64,000 nt of DNA from Nonomuraea angiospora (lineage in GTDB: Bacteria; Actinomycetota; Actinomycetes; Streptosporangiales; Streptosporangiaceae): contig NZ_JADBEK010000001.1 in the NCBI RefSeq assembly GCF_014873145.1, positions 1,426,001 to 1,490,000 on the forward strand, in the 5' to 3' direction. Both the position numbers and the translations under genes were made by a program. Positions 49,418 through 57,679 of the stretch are shown here, one piece after another. Below the pieces are notes generated by a model that was given only the letters and a program-made list of their open reading frames with translations, was not told where the DNA came from and ran no database searches. Numbering within the stretch: position 1 is the stretch's first letter; the number at the start of each line of letters is the position of its first letter.

Positions 49418-50893
49418 ATGCCACCTCGGCCGAGCCTGGGGCTGCGTGCCCGGCTGCTGTTCGCGTTCGCGCTGCTGTGTGTGGTCACCGCGGCGGCGGT
49501 GGCCGGCGTGAGCTACGTCATGGCCCGCAACGCCATCCTGCAGCGCGCCCAGGATGCCGCGGTGCAGACGATGAGGAGCCGCCTGGAGGCGGTCTTCCCG
49601 TTGCGGGATCCGTCGCCGGGCCCGGCCGAGCTCGGCGAGATCGCCGCTACCGTGGCCGACGGGAGCAACGACACGGTCGCCCTCTACTTCGGCACGCGCT
49701 CGCCGGCCGGCCCCGGCCGGCCGTGCCTGCCTTTCGCCAGGCCCTGCCGGCAGGGCCTGGATCCCGGGATGATCCCCAAGGGGCTGCGGCGGGAGGTGAT
49801 CAGCGGCAACATCGCCTGGCAACGCGTGGTGTGGCAGGACGGGCCCTACCTGATCATCGGCACGCCGCTGCTGATCGTCGAGCAGAACAACAGGACGCGG
49901 ATGTCCGGCATCGAGGTCTACACCGCGCACAGCCTGGCTCCCGAACAGCGCAGCATCGACGAGCTCGCGACGTTGGCCTGGCTCACCGGCGGGGCGGCCC
50001 TGGCGTTCGCGGTCGTCCTGGGGTTGCTGGCCACCCGTGGCGTGCTGCTCCCGGTGCGCGAGCTCGGCCGGGCGGCACGCCTGCTGGGCGAGGGCGAGCT
50101 GCGGACCAGGATCGAGGTCCGCGGCTCCGATGAGCTGGCCGATGTGGCACGCACGTTCAACAACACCGCCGCGGAGCTGGAACGGCACGTCGAGCAGCTG
50201 CGCGGGATGGAGGCCGACGCCCGCCGGTTCGTGGCCGATGTGTCGCACGAGCTGCGTACCCCGCTGGCCGCGCTGACCGCGGTCGCCGACGTCCTGGACG
50301 AGGAGTCGGGCCGGCTGCCCGAGCCCGCCGGCAGGGCCGCCAGGCTGGTCAGCCAGGAGACGCTCAACCTCACCGGGCTGGTGAACGATCTCATCGAGAT
50401 CAGCAGGTTCGACTCCGGCGTGGCGGCCCTGGCGCTGAACGAGGTCGACGTGGCCGAGCTGGTGCGCGCGACCCTGCGTGTCCGGGGCTGGTCGGAGCAG
50501 GTGCACAGCGAGCTCGCGCCCGAGGTGACGGCGCGGCTGGACCCGCGCCGCGTGGACGTCATCCTCGCGAACCTGGTCGGCAACGCCCTGCGGCACGGCG
50601 AGCCACCGGTGTCGGTACGGCTGTCCGCCGACCCGGACTGGATCGCCGTCGAGGTCCGCGACCACGGGGCGGGGCTGGACGAGGCGGTGCTGCCGCACGT
50701 GTTCGACCGGTTCTACAAGGCCAGCGCGGCCAGGGCCAGGTCCGAGGGCAGCGGCCTGGGCCTGGCCATCGCGCGGGAGAACGCGCGCCTGCACCAGGGC
50801 GACCTCACCGTCACCAACGCCCCGGACGGCGGCGCCGTCTTCACGCTGCGACTGCCACGCCGGGCACCCGGCCTGGACGAAGGCCCCGAGTGA
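49418..50893 (+). CDS. Sensor histidine kinase (AfsQ2/CseC-like)
   Basis: 491 aa, ATG 49418. Two membrane segments ([24 protein letters not shown] and [20 protein letters not shown]) flank a ~150-residue extracellular sensor with two Cys ([10 protein letters not shown]). HAMP region, then HisKA with phospho-His ([19 protein letters not shown]) and HATPase ([33 protein letters not shown]). It signals to the preceding regulator. The paired Cys and envelope-gene context suggest it senses cell-envelope stress. Confidence 0.92.
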   Translation: MPPRPSLGLRARLLFAFALLCVVTAAAVAGVSYVMARNAILQRAQDAAVQTMRSRLEAVFPLRDPSPGPAELGEIAATVADGSNDTVALYFGTRSPAGPGRPCLPFARPCRQGLDPGMIPKGLRREVISGNIAWQRVVWQDGPYLIIGTPLLIVEQNNRTRMSGIEVYTAHSLAPEQRSIDELATLAWLTGGAALAFAVVLGLLATRGVLLPVRELGRAARLLGEGELRTRIEVRGSDELADVARTFNNTAAELERHVEQLRGMEADARRFVADVSHELRTPLAALTAVADVLDEESGRLPEPAGRAARLVSQETLNLTGLVNDLIEISRFDSGVAALALNEVDVAELVRATLRVRGWSEQVHSELAPEVTARLDPRRVDVILANLVGNALRHGEPPVSVRLSADPDWIAVEVRDHGAGLDEAVLPHVFDRFYKASAARARSEGSGLGLAIARENARLHQGDLTVTNAPDGGAVFTLRLPRRAPGLDEGPE

Positions 50894-51372
50894 GGTCCGG
50901 GCTCGCCCGCCGGGCGCTCGCCGCGGCCCTGGTGTCGCTCCTCGCCGCGGCCGGCTGCGGCGTGCAGCCCAGCGACGCCATCGACGCCGGCGACCCGCCG
51001 AGCGGATTCGTCGCACCACCCCGGAAGATCATCCTCTACCTGGTGAAGGACGGCCGGCTCCGCATGGTGACGCGGCCCGATCGCCGGCTGCCCCCGGCGG
51101 ACACGCTCGCGCTGCTGGCGGCCAAGCCGACCGCGAGCGAACGGGCGCGCGGGCTCACCACTGAAGTCCCGCCAGAAGCCGCCCCGTTCTCGCTGGCCGC
51201 CGAGCCCACCGGCCACGTGAAGGTGACCCTGTCCACTCCGGCCGGCGATCTGTCCACGCTGGCCGTCGACCAGATCGTGTGCACGGTCGCCGCCATGGCG
51301 CCGGAAAGCCGGGTCCAGATCACCGTCGCCGGCGCCGGGCAGAGCGTCGGCCCCCGCGACTGCCCGCGCTGA
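50890..51372 (+). CDS. Lipoprotein of the two-component operon
   Basis: 160 aa, GTG overlapping the kinase stop (GTGA). Lipoprotein signal with lipobox LAAAGC near residue 23. The mature part resembles a single GerMN-like sporulation/lipoprotein domain ([22 protein letters not shown]) and ends in a Cys. In AfsQ and Cse systems such lipoproteins modulate kinase activity, so it may damp or tune the sensor. Confidence 0.8.
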   Translation: MRSGLARRALAAALVSLLAAAGCGVQPSDAIDAGDPPSGFVAPPRKIILYLVKDGRLRMVTRPDRRLPPADTLALLAAKPTASERARGLTTEVPPEAAPFSLAAEPTGHVKVTLSTPAGDLSTLAVDQIVCTVAAMAPESRVQITVAGAGQSVGPRDCPR

Positions 51373-51404
51373 CGGCCGTCAGGGGTGAACCCGCCTCCGG
51401 CCGG

Positions 51405-52283
51405 TCACCCCTGACGGTGGCCGATCCTGTCCAGCTCGGCGAGGTCCTCGTCGGAGAGCGAAAGTCCCGCCCCGGCGACGTTCTCGCGCAGGTGCGCCAC
51501 CGACGAGGTGCCCGCAATGAGCAGGATGTTCGGCGAGCGCCGCAGCAGCCAGGCCAGCGCGACCGACATCGGCGTCGCATCCAGCCGGGTGGCCACGGCC
51601 GAAAGCGCCGTGGACTGCAGCGGGGTGAAGCCGCCGAGCGGGAAGAAGGGCACGTAGGCGATGCCCTTGCCGGCGAGATCGTCGATCAGCTCGTCGTCGC
51701 GGCGGTAGGCGAGGTTGTACAGGTTCTGCACGCACACGATCGGCGCGATCGCCTGCGCCTCGGCGACCTGTTCCGCCGTGGCGTTGCTCACTCCGAGGTG
51801 GCGGATCAGGCCCTGCCGCTGGAGTTCGGCGAGGGTCTCGAAGGGCTCGGCGAGCGAACCGGGCCGGGGACCCTGAGCGTCGCCGAGCCGGAGATTGACC
51901 ACGTCGAGCGCTGCGAGGCCGAGGTCCTGAAGATTCTCCTGGACGGCGCGGCGCAGCTCCTCGGGCTGCCGGGCGGGCGGCCAGCCGCCCCGCTGATCGC
52001 GGACCGCGCCGACCTTGGTCACGATGTGCAGCGATTCGGGATAGGGGTGCAGCGCTTCACGGATCAGCTGGTTGGTGAGGCGTGGCCCGTAGGCGCCGGC
52101 GGTGTCGACATGGGTGATCCCGAGACCGGCGGCCTCGCGCAGGACGGCGAGCGCGCCGTCGTGGTCGGCCGGCGGGCCCATGACCCCGGGGCCGGCGAGC
52201 TGCATGGCGCCGTAGCCGAAACGGGTGACGGTCAGGTCACCCAGATGCCAGGTGCCGCCGGGCAGTGACGTCGTTTCGCTCAT
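51405..52283 (-). CDS. Aldo/keto reductase
   Basis: 292 aa. (alpha/beta)8 NADPH reductase: catalytic Asp and Tyr in HVDTAGAYGP, Lys in IVTKVG. The usual active-site His is replaced by Arg (VVNLRLGD), a variant known in some bacterial AKRs. Phosphate-binding region IPIAGTSS-like LLIAGTSSVAHLRENVAG. It reduces a carbonyl substrate. Divergent from, and probably controlled by, the adjacent LysR. Confidence 0.88.
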   Translation of the reverse strand: MSETTSLPGGTWHLGDLTVTRFGYGAMQLAGPGVMGPPADHDGALAVLREAAGLGITHVDTAGAYGPRLTNQLIREALHPYPESLHIVTKVGAVRDQRGGWPPARQPEELRRAVQENLQDLGLAALDVVNLRLGDAQGPRPGSLAEPFETLAELQRQGLIRHLGVSNATAEQVAEAQAIAPIVCVQNLYNLAYRRDDELIDDLAGKGIAYVPFFPLGGFTPLQSTALSAVATRLDATPMSVALAWLLRRSPNILLIAGTSSVAHLRENVAGAGLSLSDEDLAELDRIGHRQG

Positions 52284-52341
52284 GCCGTCGATGTTCGCCC
52301 GGGGACAAGCGGTGCCGCCAACATCGGTACGGTGCCCTGTC

Positions 52342-52356
52342 ATACCCGGCAGGTAT
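52342..52356. promoter_or_regulatory. LysR-type operator between divergent aldo/keto reductase and LysR genes
   Basis: ATACC-CGGCA-GGTAT is a perfect interrupted dyad containing the T-N11-A LysR core. It lies in the 87-bp gap between the two divergent genes, 15 bp before the LysR GTG. Confidence 0.75.
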
Positions 52357-52370
52357 CACTGAGCTAGGGT

Positions 52371-53240
52371 GTGGCCGTGGACACCCTGGAGACCCGTGAG
52401 CTGAGATACTTCGTGGCCGTCGCCGAGGAGCTCCACTTCGGCCGCGCCGCCGAGCGCCTCGGCATGGCCCAGCCACCGCTGTCCCGGGCGATCCAGCAGC
52501 TCGAACGACGTCTCGGCGTCTGCCTGCTGAAACGCAACCGCCGCGGCGTCTGCCTGACCGGCGCCGGAGAGGTGCTGCTGCACGAGGGCCGCGCGGCCCT
52601 CGACGCGGCCACCGCCGCCGCTCGCCGCACCCGTCGCGCCGCCGGCGCCGACCGTCCCGGCGGCCCCCGCAACCGCCTGGTGCTGGCGGTGAAGGCCGGC
52701 GCGTCTCACGAGCTGCTGCACAAGCTCCTCGACGCCTACGCGGCCGAGCCCGACGCCGCCGAGATCGAGGTGCTACCGAGCGGCACCTGTGAGCAGGAAG
52801 GCATGCTGCGCGACGGCCGCGCCGACGTGGCGCTCATGCACGCGCCGTTCAACTCCCTGGCCGGGTTCGACAGCGAGGAGCTGATGACCGAGGGGCAGAT
52901 CGCCATTCTGCCCGCCGGGCACCCCCTCGCCGCGCGCAAGACCCTGTCCCTGGCCGACATCAGCGACATCCCCGATCTTCCGCTCGCCCGCTGGTCCCGC
53001 CACGGCACGTTCCCGCCCGGCCCGGGCCCCGAGATCCACGACCAGACGCAGCTGGCCCAGCTGATCGCCCTCGGACGCACCGTGGCCGTCTTCCCCGACT
53101 CCGCCCGCGCCTGGTTGTGGGCCGAGCACACCGCCGTGCCCCTGACCGACGCACCTCCGGTCGTCACCCACATCGCCTGGCCCGCGCACAGCCGCTCCCT
53201 GGCCCTGGCCGGGCTGATCCGCACGGCCACCCGGCTGTGA
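52371..53240 (+). CDS. LysR-family regulator
   Basis: 289 aa, GTG 52371 (GTG 52377 in frame). HTH: LRYFVAVAEELHFGRAAERLGMAQPPLSRAIQQLERRLGVCLLKR. A helical linker rich in Ala/Arg follows, then two effector lobes. The classical divergent layout with the aldo/keto reductase and the T-N11-A site predict that it controls both. Confidence 0.9.
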   Translation: MAVDTLETRELRYFVAVAEELHFGRAAERLGMAQPPLSRAIQQLERRLGVCLLKRNRRGVCLTGAGEVLLHEGRAALDAATAAARRTRRAAGADRPGGPRNRLVLAVKAGASHELLHKLLDAYAAEPDAAEIEVLPSGTCEQEGMLRDGRADVALMHAPFNSLAGFDSEELMTEGQIAILPAGHPLAARKTLSLADISDIPDLPLARWSRHGTFPPGPGPEIHDQTQLAQLIALGRTVAVFPDSARAWLWAEHTAVPLTDAPPVVTHIAWPAHSRSLALAGLIRTATRL

Positions 53241-53366
53241 CCCTGCTGCGCCTTCCGTCGCCGCCGTCACTCTGATCTCGCTCCCAGCCTCAGCTATTCA
53301 GTGCTGCTATGTACCAGTAGTCAGCGCCACTAGGTAGCTGAAGCGGGGCTGTTCCAAAGGAGATTC

Positions 53367-53744
53367 ATGATGGGACAAGGCAACAGCGGCTTCTCCAAGG
53401 CCGGGCTGAGCAGACTGCGCGAGGTGCTGGCAGGGCATGTCGAGTCCGGGAGGATCCCCGGGCTCGTCGCCCTGGTCAGCCGGGGCGAGGAGACGCACGT
53501 CGAGGCGATGGGGACGATGCGCCGTGACGGTGGCGCGCCCATGCGCCGCGACACCATCTTCCGGATGGCCTCGACGACCAAGCCGGTCGCGGTGTCGGCG
53601 GCGATGGTGCTGCTGGATGAGTGCCGGCTGCGGCTGGACGACCCGGTCGACCGGTGGCTGCCCGAACTCGCCGACCGGCAGGTGCTCAAGCGGCCCGACC
53701 CGGAAGGCAACGAATTCTGCCTCCTGCGGACCCGCCTGAGCTGA
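53367..53744 (+). pseudogene. Truncated serine hydrolase (N-terminal third)
   Basis: 125 codons. The N-terminus of a class C beta-lactamase/esterase is clear: GLSRLREVLAGHVESGRIPGLVALVSRGEETHVEAMG, SxxK in MASTTKPVAVSAAMVLLDECRLRLDDPVDRWLPELADRQVL. It then breaks into unrelated residues and a stop; YxN and later motifs are missing and not found in other frames downstream. A family member would be about 380 aa. The following 180 bp carry no gene. Confidence 0.78.
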
Positions 53745-53928
53745 GCATCGGCCCGCACCGGCGGTGGTGGTTTCGCCCCGTATGCCCGGCTACGACGCGG
53801 ACACCCGCCTCCGGCCTCGCCACCGCGGCCGCAAGCCCGTGGAGCGGGACCGAGGCGGCCGCCGTGACGGCGGGCGAAAGCACCACACCCGCCGGCCGCA
53901 GCCTCAGTCCCGCCCGCTCTCCCCGGCC

Positions 53929-54492
53929 CTAGTCAGCGGGCATGACGACGAACGAGAAGTCCGTGCTCGTGGTGCGATTGAGGGGCAGGTCGCACTTGAT
54001 CCGGCGTTCGACCTCGCCCCTGCTGATCCCGAGCCCCTGGGCGATCAGCCGCTCCGGTCGGACGGGCACGGGATCGAGGAAAGCGACGTCTACCCGGTAC
54101 GGCCAGGCCGCCTCGACGGCCGATGACTCCAGTTGCCACGCGCCACGCCAGTCGAGGGTGAACCGGTTGCGCCGTGCGACCGCCGGGTCCAGGAGCGCGT
54201 GGGCGACGAGCGCCTGATCGTTGTCCTCGAAGGCGCAGAGCCTGGCAGGATCCAGCGATCGGACCGGCACCCGCTCATGGACTGTGATCTTCGAGGTCCG
54301 ATCGCAGCTGACACAGCGGACGAGCAGCCACACGTCAAGCAGCTTGCCGTTGGCGTTGATCCGGAACCTGCCCTCGCCGACGGTGGCCGCCTTCGCCCGG
54401 CAGTCCAGGCAGCGCAGGGTGAGCAGCGGCAGCCGAGTCCTCCGCACGGTCCAGGGCAGCACGAAATGATCTCTATGGGGTTGTGAAGACAT
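53929..54492 (-). CDS. DUF1062-family protein
   Basis: 187 aa, ATG 54492 with an agagag site (GTG 54513 is in frame). Two CxxC pairs (LRCLDCRAK, VRCVSCDRTSK) form a likely zinc ribbon. The rest (PWTVRRTRLPLLTLRC, WLLVRCVSC, SRGEVERRIKCDLPLNRTTSTDFSFVV) matches DUF1062, an uncharacterised family common in Firmicutes and actinomycetes. Function unknown. Confidence 0.82.
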   Translation of the reverse strand: MSSQPHRDHFVLPWTVRRTRLPLLTLRCLDCRAKAATVGEGRFRINANGKLLDVWLLVRCVSCDRTSKITVHERVPVRSLDPARLCAFEDNDQALVAHALLDPAVARRNRFTLDWRGAWQLESSAVEAAWPYRVDVAFLDPVPVRPERLIAQGLGISRGEVERRIKCDLPLNRTTSTDFSFVVMPAD

Positions 54493-54803
54493 GATCTCTC
54501 TAAGACCTGACACAAAACGCTGAGCAGCCAGGGCGGCTCAAGGATTGGGAGCAGCCCGGCGAGACCGGCCACGAGGCCGGTGAGAAAGCGCAGAAGAAGA
54601 TGTCAGGCAGCGAGAGCAGGCGGCGTCACGCGACAGTCCCCACGACGGATCCGATAGTGCTGGCCGTACGCTACTGGTTCACCGGCCGGCGCCACAATCG
54701 AATTGTTGTCCTGCCGACAGGGGCGGTGATGGTGGTTTCCCGTAACGAACGCGGCGGGTTGCCACAATGGTGTGCGAGTGAGCGGCCTCAGTAGTTTCGG
54801 CAG
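54493..54803. other. 311-bp gap between DUF1062 and serine hydrolase
   Basis: A 64-codon frame at 54600-54794 exists but has no ribosome site and no family features. I see no clear promoter or repeat beyond an AT-richer stretch near 54690-54720. Confidence 0.5.
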
Positions 54804-56210
54804 GTGCTCAGAACCGCCCTTGTCGCCATCTGTCTCACTTTTGTCCCCGCCCCCGCATCGGTGCCCGCATCGGTGCCCGCGTCGGTCGACGCCTACGTCG
54901 AGCAATACCGGGCGGCCACGGGCCTGCCGGGCGTCGCGGTGGCGATCACGAAAAAGGGCGAAGTCATCCACGCCGCCGGATACGGCAGGACCGCCACGGG
55001 CGAGCCCGTCACCGCCGGCACCCCCATGGCGATGGCCTCGGTCAGCAAGTCCTTCACCGCCCTGGCCGTCATGCAGCTGGCGGAGCAGGGCAAAGTCGCC
55101 CTCGACCAGCCGGTGCGCCGCTACCTGCCCGAGTTCACGATGGCCGACCCCCGGGCCGCGAAGATCACCGTACGGCAGCTGCTCAACCAGACCTCAGGCA
55201 TGGCCGACTCGGCCTTCCGCGAAAAGAGCCTGCCGCAGCCGGACACGCTCCAAGGCGCCGTCGCCCGGCTCAGAACGGCCAGGCTCGCCGCCGAGCCCGG
55301 GACCGCCTTCAGCTACCACAACACCAACTACCAGGTCGCCGCCCGGCTCATCGAAGTGGTCAGCGGCCGGCCGTTCGCGGCCTACCTCGACGCACACGTC
55401 TTCGAGCCCCTCGGCATGCGCCACAGCACGACGATCGACACCGACCGTGACCTGCCCGCCACCGCCCGCGGCCACCTGTACGTCCTCGGCCGGGCCGTCG
55501 CCGTGCCGGAACCCACCGGATTCGGCAACGGCTCCGGCGGGGTCATCAGCACCGCGGACGACATGGCCAAGTGGCTGATCGCGCAGAACGCCGCTCTGCC
55601 GACCCTGCTGTCCCCGCGCAGCGTCGAGGAGATGCGCACCGCCTCCGAGCAGAGCCGGGACTACGCCCTCGGCTGGATGATCGGCACGACCGGACGCGGC
55701 ACCCCCGTCCTCGAGCACGGCGGCGACCTGTTCACCTCCACCGCGCACGAGTTGCTGATGCCCGGCCCGGGATACGGCATCGCCGTCATGGCCAACACCG
55801 GCATGGCCTTCTCCGACGCGCACACCCTCATGACGGGCCTTCTCGCCATCGTCGAGGGCGGCACCCCGCAGCTGCCCTCCAGCCGGCCCTTGCTCCTGAC
55901 CGACCTGCTGTTCGCGCTGCTGACCCTGGTGAGCGTCGGGCTCGCGGTGCGGGGCACGGCACGTGCCCGGCGATGGGCCGCGCGCCACACGGGATGGCAG
56001 CTGTGGCGGCTGACGCCGTACCTGGCCCCGATCGCGTTGTGCGCGACGATCGCCCCGATCCATCGCGTACTGGCACGCGGCCGCGACGCCGCATGGGTCC
56101 AGCTGGTCTACCTGTACCCGACGTTCATGGTCTGGCTGGTGACGGCCTCGGCCGCGGCCCTCACCGTGGTCGCCGCGCGCCTCTGGAGCTTGGCACGCCT
56201 ACGACGGTGA
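54804..56210 (+). CDS. Secreted/membrane serine hydrolase (beta-lactamase class C-like)
   Basis: 468 aa, GTG 54804. Signal peptide (LRTALVAICLTFVPAPAS) then three Pro-Ala-Ser-Val units from a 12-bp repeat. Catalytic motifs: SVSK (SxxK) in MASVSKSFTAL, YHNTNY (YxN), HGGD late motif. After residue ~350 there are three hydrophobic helices (LLTDLLFALLTLVSVGLAV, LAPIALCATIAPI, LVYLYPTFMVWLVTASAAALTVVAA), so the domain faces outward from the membrane. Such proteins act as D,D-peptidases or esterases rather than true beta-lactamases. Confidence 0.88.
   Translation: MLRTALVAICLTFVPAPASVPASVPASVDAYVEQYRAATGLPGVAVAITKKGEVIHAAGYGRTATGEPVTAGTPMAMASVSKSFTALAVMQLAEQGKVALDQPVRRYLPEFTMADPRAAKITVRQLLNQTSGMADSAFREKSLPQPDTLQGAVARLRTARLAAEPGTAFSYHNTNYQVAARLIEVVSGRPFAAYLDAHVFEPLGMRHSTTIDTDRDLPATARGHLYVLGRAVAVPEPTGFGNGSGGVISTADDMAKWLIAQNAALPTLLSPRSVEEMRTASEQSRDYALGWMIGTTGRGTPVLEHGGDLFTSTAHELLMPGPGYGIAVMANTGMAFSDAHTLMTGLLAIVEGGTPQLPSSRPLLLTDLLFALLTLVSVGLAVRGTARARRWAARHTGWQLWRLTPYLAPIALCATIAPIHRVLARGRDAAWVQLVYLYPTFMVWLVTASAAALTVVAARLWSLARLRR
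54852..54887 (+). repeat. Three 12-bp repeats behind the signal peptide of the serine hydrolase
   Basis: Units cccgcatcggtg, cccgcatcggtg, cccgcgtcggtc encode Pro-Ala-Ser-Val x3 at the start of the mature protein. Confidence 0.9.
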
Positions 56211-56304
56211 TGGCGTGTGCGCGGCCCCAGCGGGTGGCGAGTCCCGAGGGCTACGTGCAGGGCCAGGGGCCCGTCCGAGGCCGTGTCGTCGCAGCGGGCA
56301 GGCG

Positions 56305-56692
56305 TCAGATGCCGGCCACGGCCTCCTGCGGCGCGCGGGCGCCGAGCAGGGCGAGGCAGTTCGCCCACAGGAGGCCGAGCCGGTGAGTGCTGTTGTAGAG
56401 CTTGGCGAACAACACCTGGCCCTCGAGCTGGGCGACCACCGCCCGCGCGGCCTCGCGCGGGTCGGCCACCTCTGAGCGCGGCCGCCCAGGCGCGCTCCTG
56501 GCCGGCCCAGTGCCCATCGATGACGGCCAGCGCGAGCGACTCCTTGGAGTCGAAGAAGTAGCAGAAGCTGCCCTTGGGCACGCCGGCCGCGCGGCAGATC
56601 TCGGCCACCCCCAGGGCCGCATACCCATGCGTCTCGATGAGCGAGCGTGCGGCGCTCAGGATCCGCTCGCGAGCATCACCGGTCCGGCCCAT
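56305..56692 (-). pseudogene. TetR-family regulator broken by an internal deletion/frameshift
   Basis: From ATG 56692 the frame gives a complete TetR HTH (ARERILSAARSLIETHGYAALGVAEICRAAGVPKGSFCYFFDSKESLALAVIDGHW) to about 56470. A different minus frame then continues with the expected C-terminal helices (DPREAARAVVAQLEGQVLFAKLYNST, LWANCLALLGARAP) and stops at 56305. The two parts total ~130 residues where TetRs have ~190. So about 60 residues of the middle are missing as well as the frame being shifted. A sequencing error alone would not explain the missing segment. Confidence 0.8.
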
Positions 56693-56920
56693 GGGGCCAG
56701 TTTACGACCGGTCGACTATCACCCCCGGCGCCGTCGTACGCGGCGTTCGCGGTGCGGGTCCGTGCCGCGAGCAGGGGGCCGGCCGCGGACCTCCCCGTAC
56801 CGGCCTACGGGTGAATAGGTACCCATATGGGGATTTATCCCGTCTTCCTCGGGGGCGGGTCGGAGCGAAGCTAAACGTGTCTCTGAACACATGCGCCAAC
56901 ACGGGGAGGAGACGATACAC

Positions 56921-57442
56921 GTGCCAGCCATGTTGCAGCCGCACATCGAGCACGGCAACGCGGCAGGACAGCAGCCCACGCTGCGGCTGCTGTCCTGGAA
57001 CGGGCTCCTGGCCATGGGGGATGGCCTGGCCGTTCGCACCGGGTGGGCCGGACAGGACCGCTCGGTGTCGTGGCTGCTGTGGGCACGGCCTTCGGCGGTG
57101 CCGAGCGCGCGACGCATGACCGCGGTCCGGCTGTCCGCCTGGGGGTTGTGCGAACACACCGGCAACGCCGACCTGCTGGTCGGCGCGCTGGTCGCCGACG
57201 CCCTGCGGCACGCCACCGCCAGGGTCAGGCTCTCGCTGTGGTTCGAGGACGACCTGCTGCGCTGCGAGATCGAGGACGACCGTCCCACGCTCGCCTTCAC
57301 CGCGTCCCGCCACAAGGCCACCGACCACGGCGATCACGGGCACAACCCGCTGCTGGCCCGGCTGGCCTGCTGCTGGGGGGTCGCCGGCAAGGTCGTCTGG
57401 TTCGAGCTCGTCACCGGCGACCGCGCCTGCCAGCACGCCTGA
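56921..57442 (+). CDS. Anti-sigma-type HATPase-like protein, divergent
   Basis: 173 aa from GTG 56921, behind ggggaggag; an ATG at 56891 lacks a site. The C-terminal ~100 residues follow the layout of SpoIIAB/RsbW-like ATPases: NADLLVGALVADALRHATARVRLSLWFEDDLLRCEIEDD, then LLARLACCWGVAGKVVWFEL. The usual ELVTNAVRHA box is degraded (ALVADALRHA), so ATP binding is uncertain. A related but better-conserved protein is encoded at 60832-61230. Confidence 0.72.
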   Translation: MPAMLQPHIEHGNAAGQQPTLRLLSWNGLLAMGDGLAVRTGWAGQDRSVSWLLWARPSAVPSARRMTAVRLSAWGLCEHTGNADLLVGALVADALRHATARVRLSLWFEDDLLRCEIEDDRPTLAFTASRHKATDHGDHGHNPLLARLACCWGVAGKVVWFELVTGDRACQHA

Positions 57443-57510
57443 ACCCACCCACCGGCACGCACGCCCGTACCTGCCGCCCGAGCGGCACCGAGGGAAAGGA
57501 ACGACGCATC

Positions 57511-57609
57511 GTGCGCCAGACAAGGATCCGCGTCTCCAAGCGGCCGACGCGCCGCCCCGCTCAGGGTGTGGACCTGCGGACCCCGTCAGGACGGCCACTG
57601 CCCTACTGA
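57511..57609 (+). CDS. Small basic peptide, 32 aa
   Basis: GTG at 57511 with a ggaaagga ribosome site 11 bp upstream, 68 bp after the HATPase-like gene. The product is strongly basic (RQTRIRVSKRPTRRPAQG, then VDLRTPSGRPLPY) with ten Arg/Lys in 32 residues and no acidic cluster. A clear hairpin ends the unit at 57629-57658. Could be a nucleic-acid-binding or antimicrobial-like peptide. Coding status rests on the ribosome site and flanking terminator only. Confidence 0.5.
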   Translation: MRQTRIRVSKRPTRRPAQGVDLRTPSGRPLPY

Positions 57610-57628
57610 CACGGCACCGCCGACGGCT

Positions 57629-57658
57629 GGAACCGGCCCTCACCCTGGAGCCGGTTCC
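57629..57658. terminator. Terminator-like hairpin between convergent genes
   Basis: GGAACCGGC and GCCGGTTCC, perfect 9-bp arms with a 12-nt loop, between the basic peptide gene and the convergent LuxR gene. No T-run; likely serves both directions. Confidence 0.75.
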
Positions 57659-57679
57659 GGCCTCCTCAGCCGGCCCCCT

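Noticed and set aside
54600..54794. 64-codon frame upstream of the serine hydrolase
   Set aside because: No ribosome site, no recognisable domain, and it runs up to the start region of the hydrolase.
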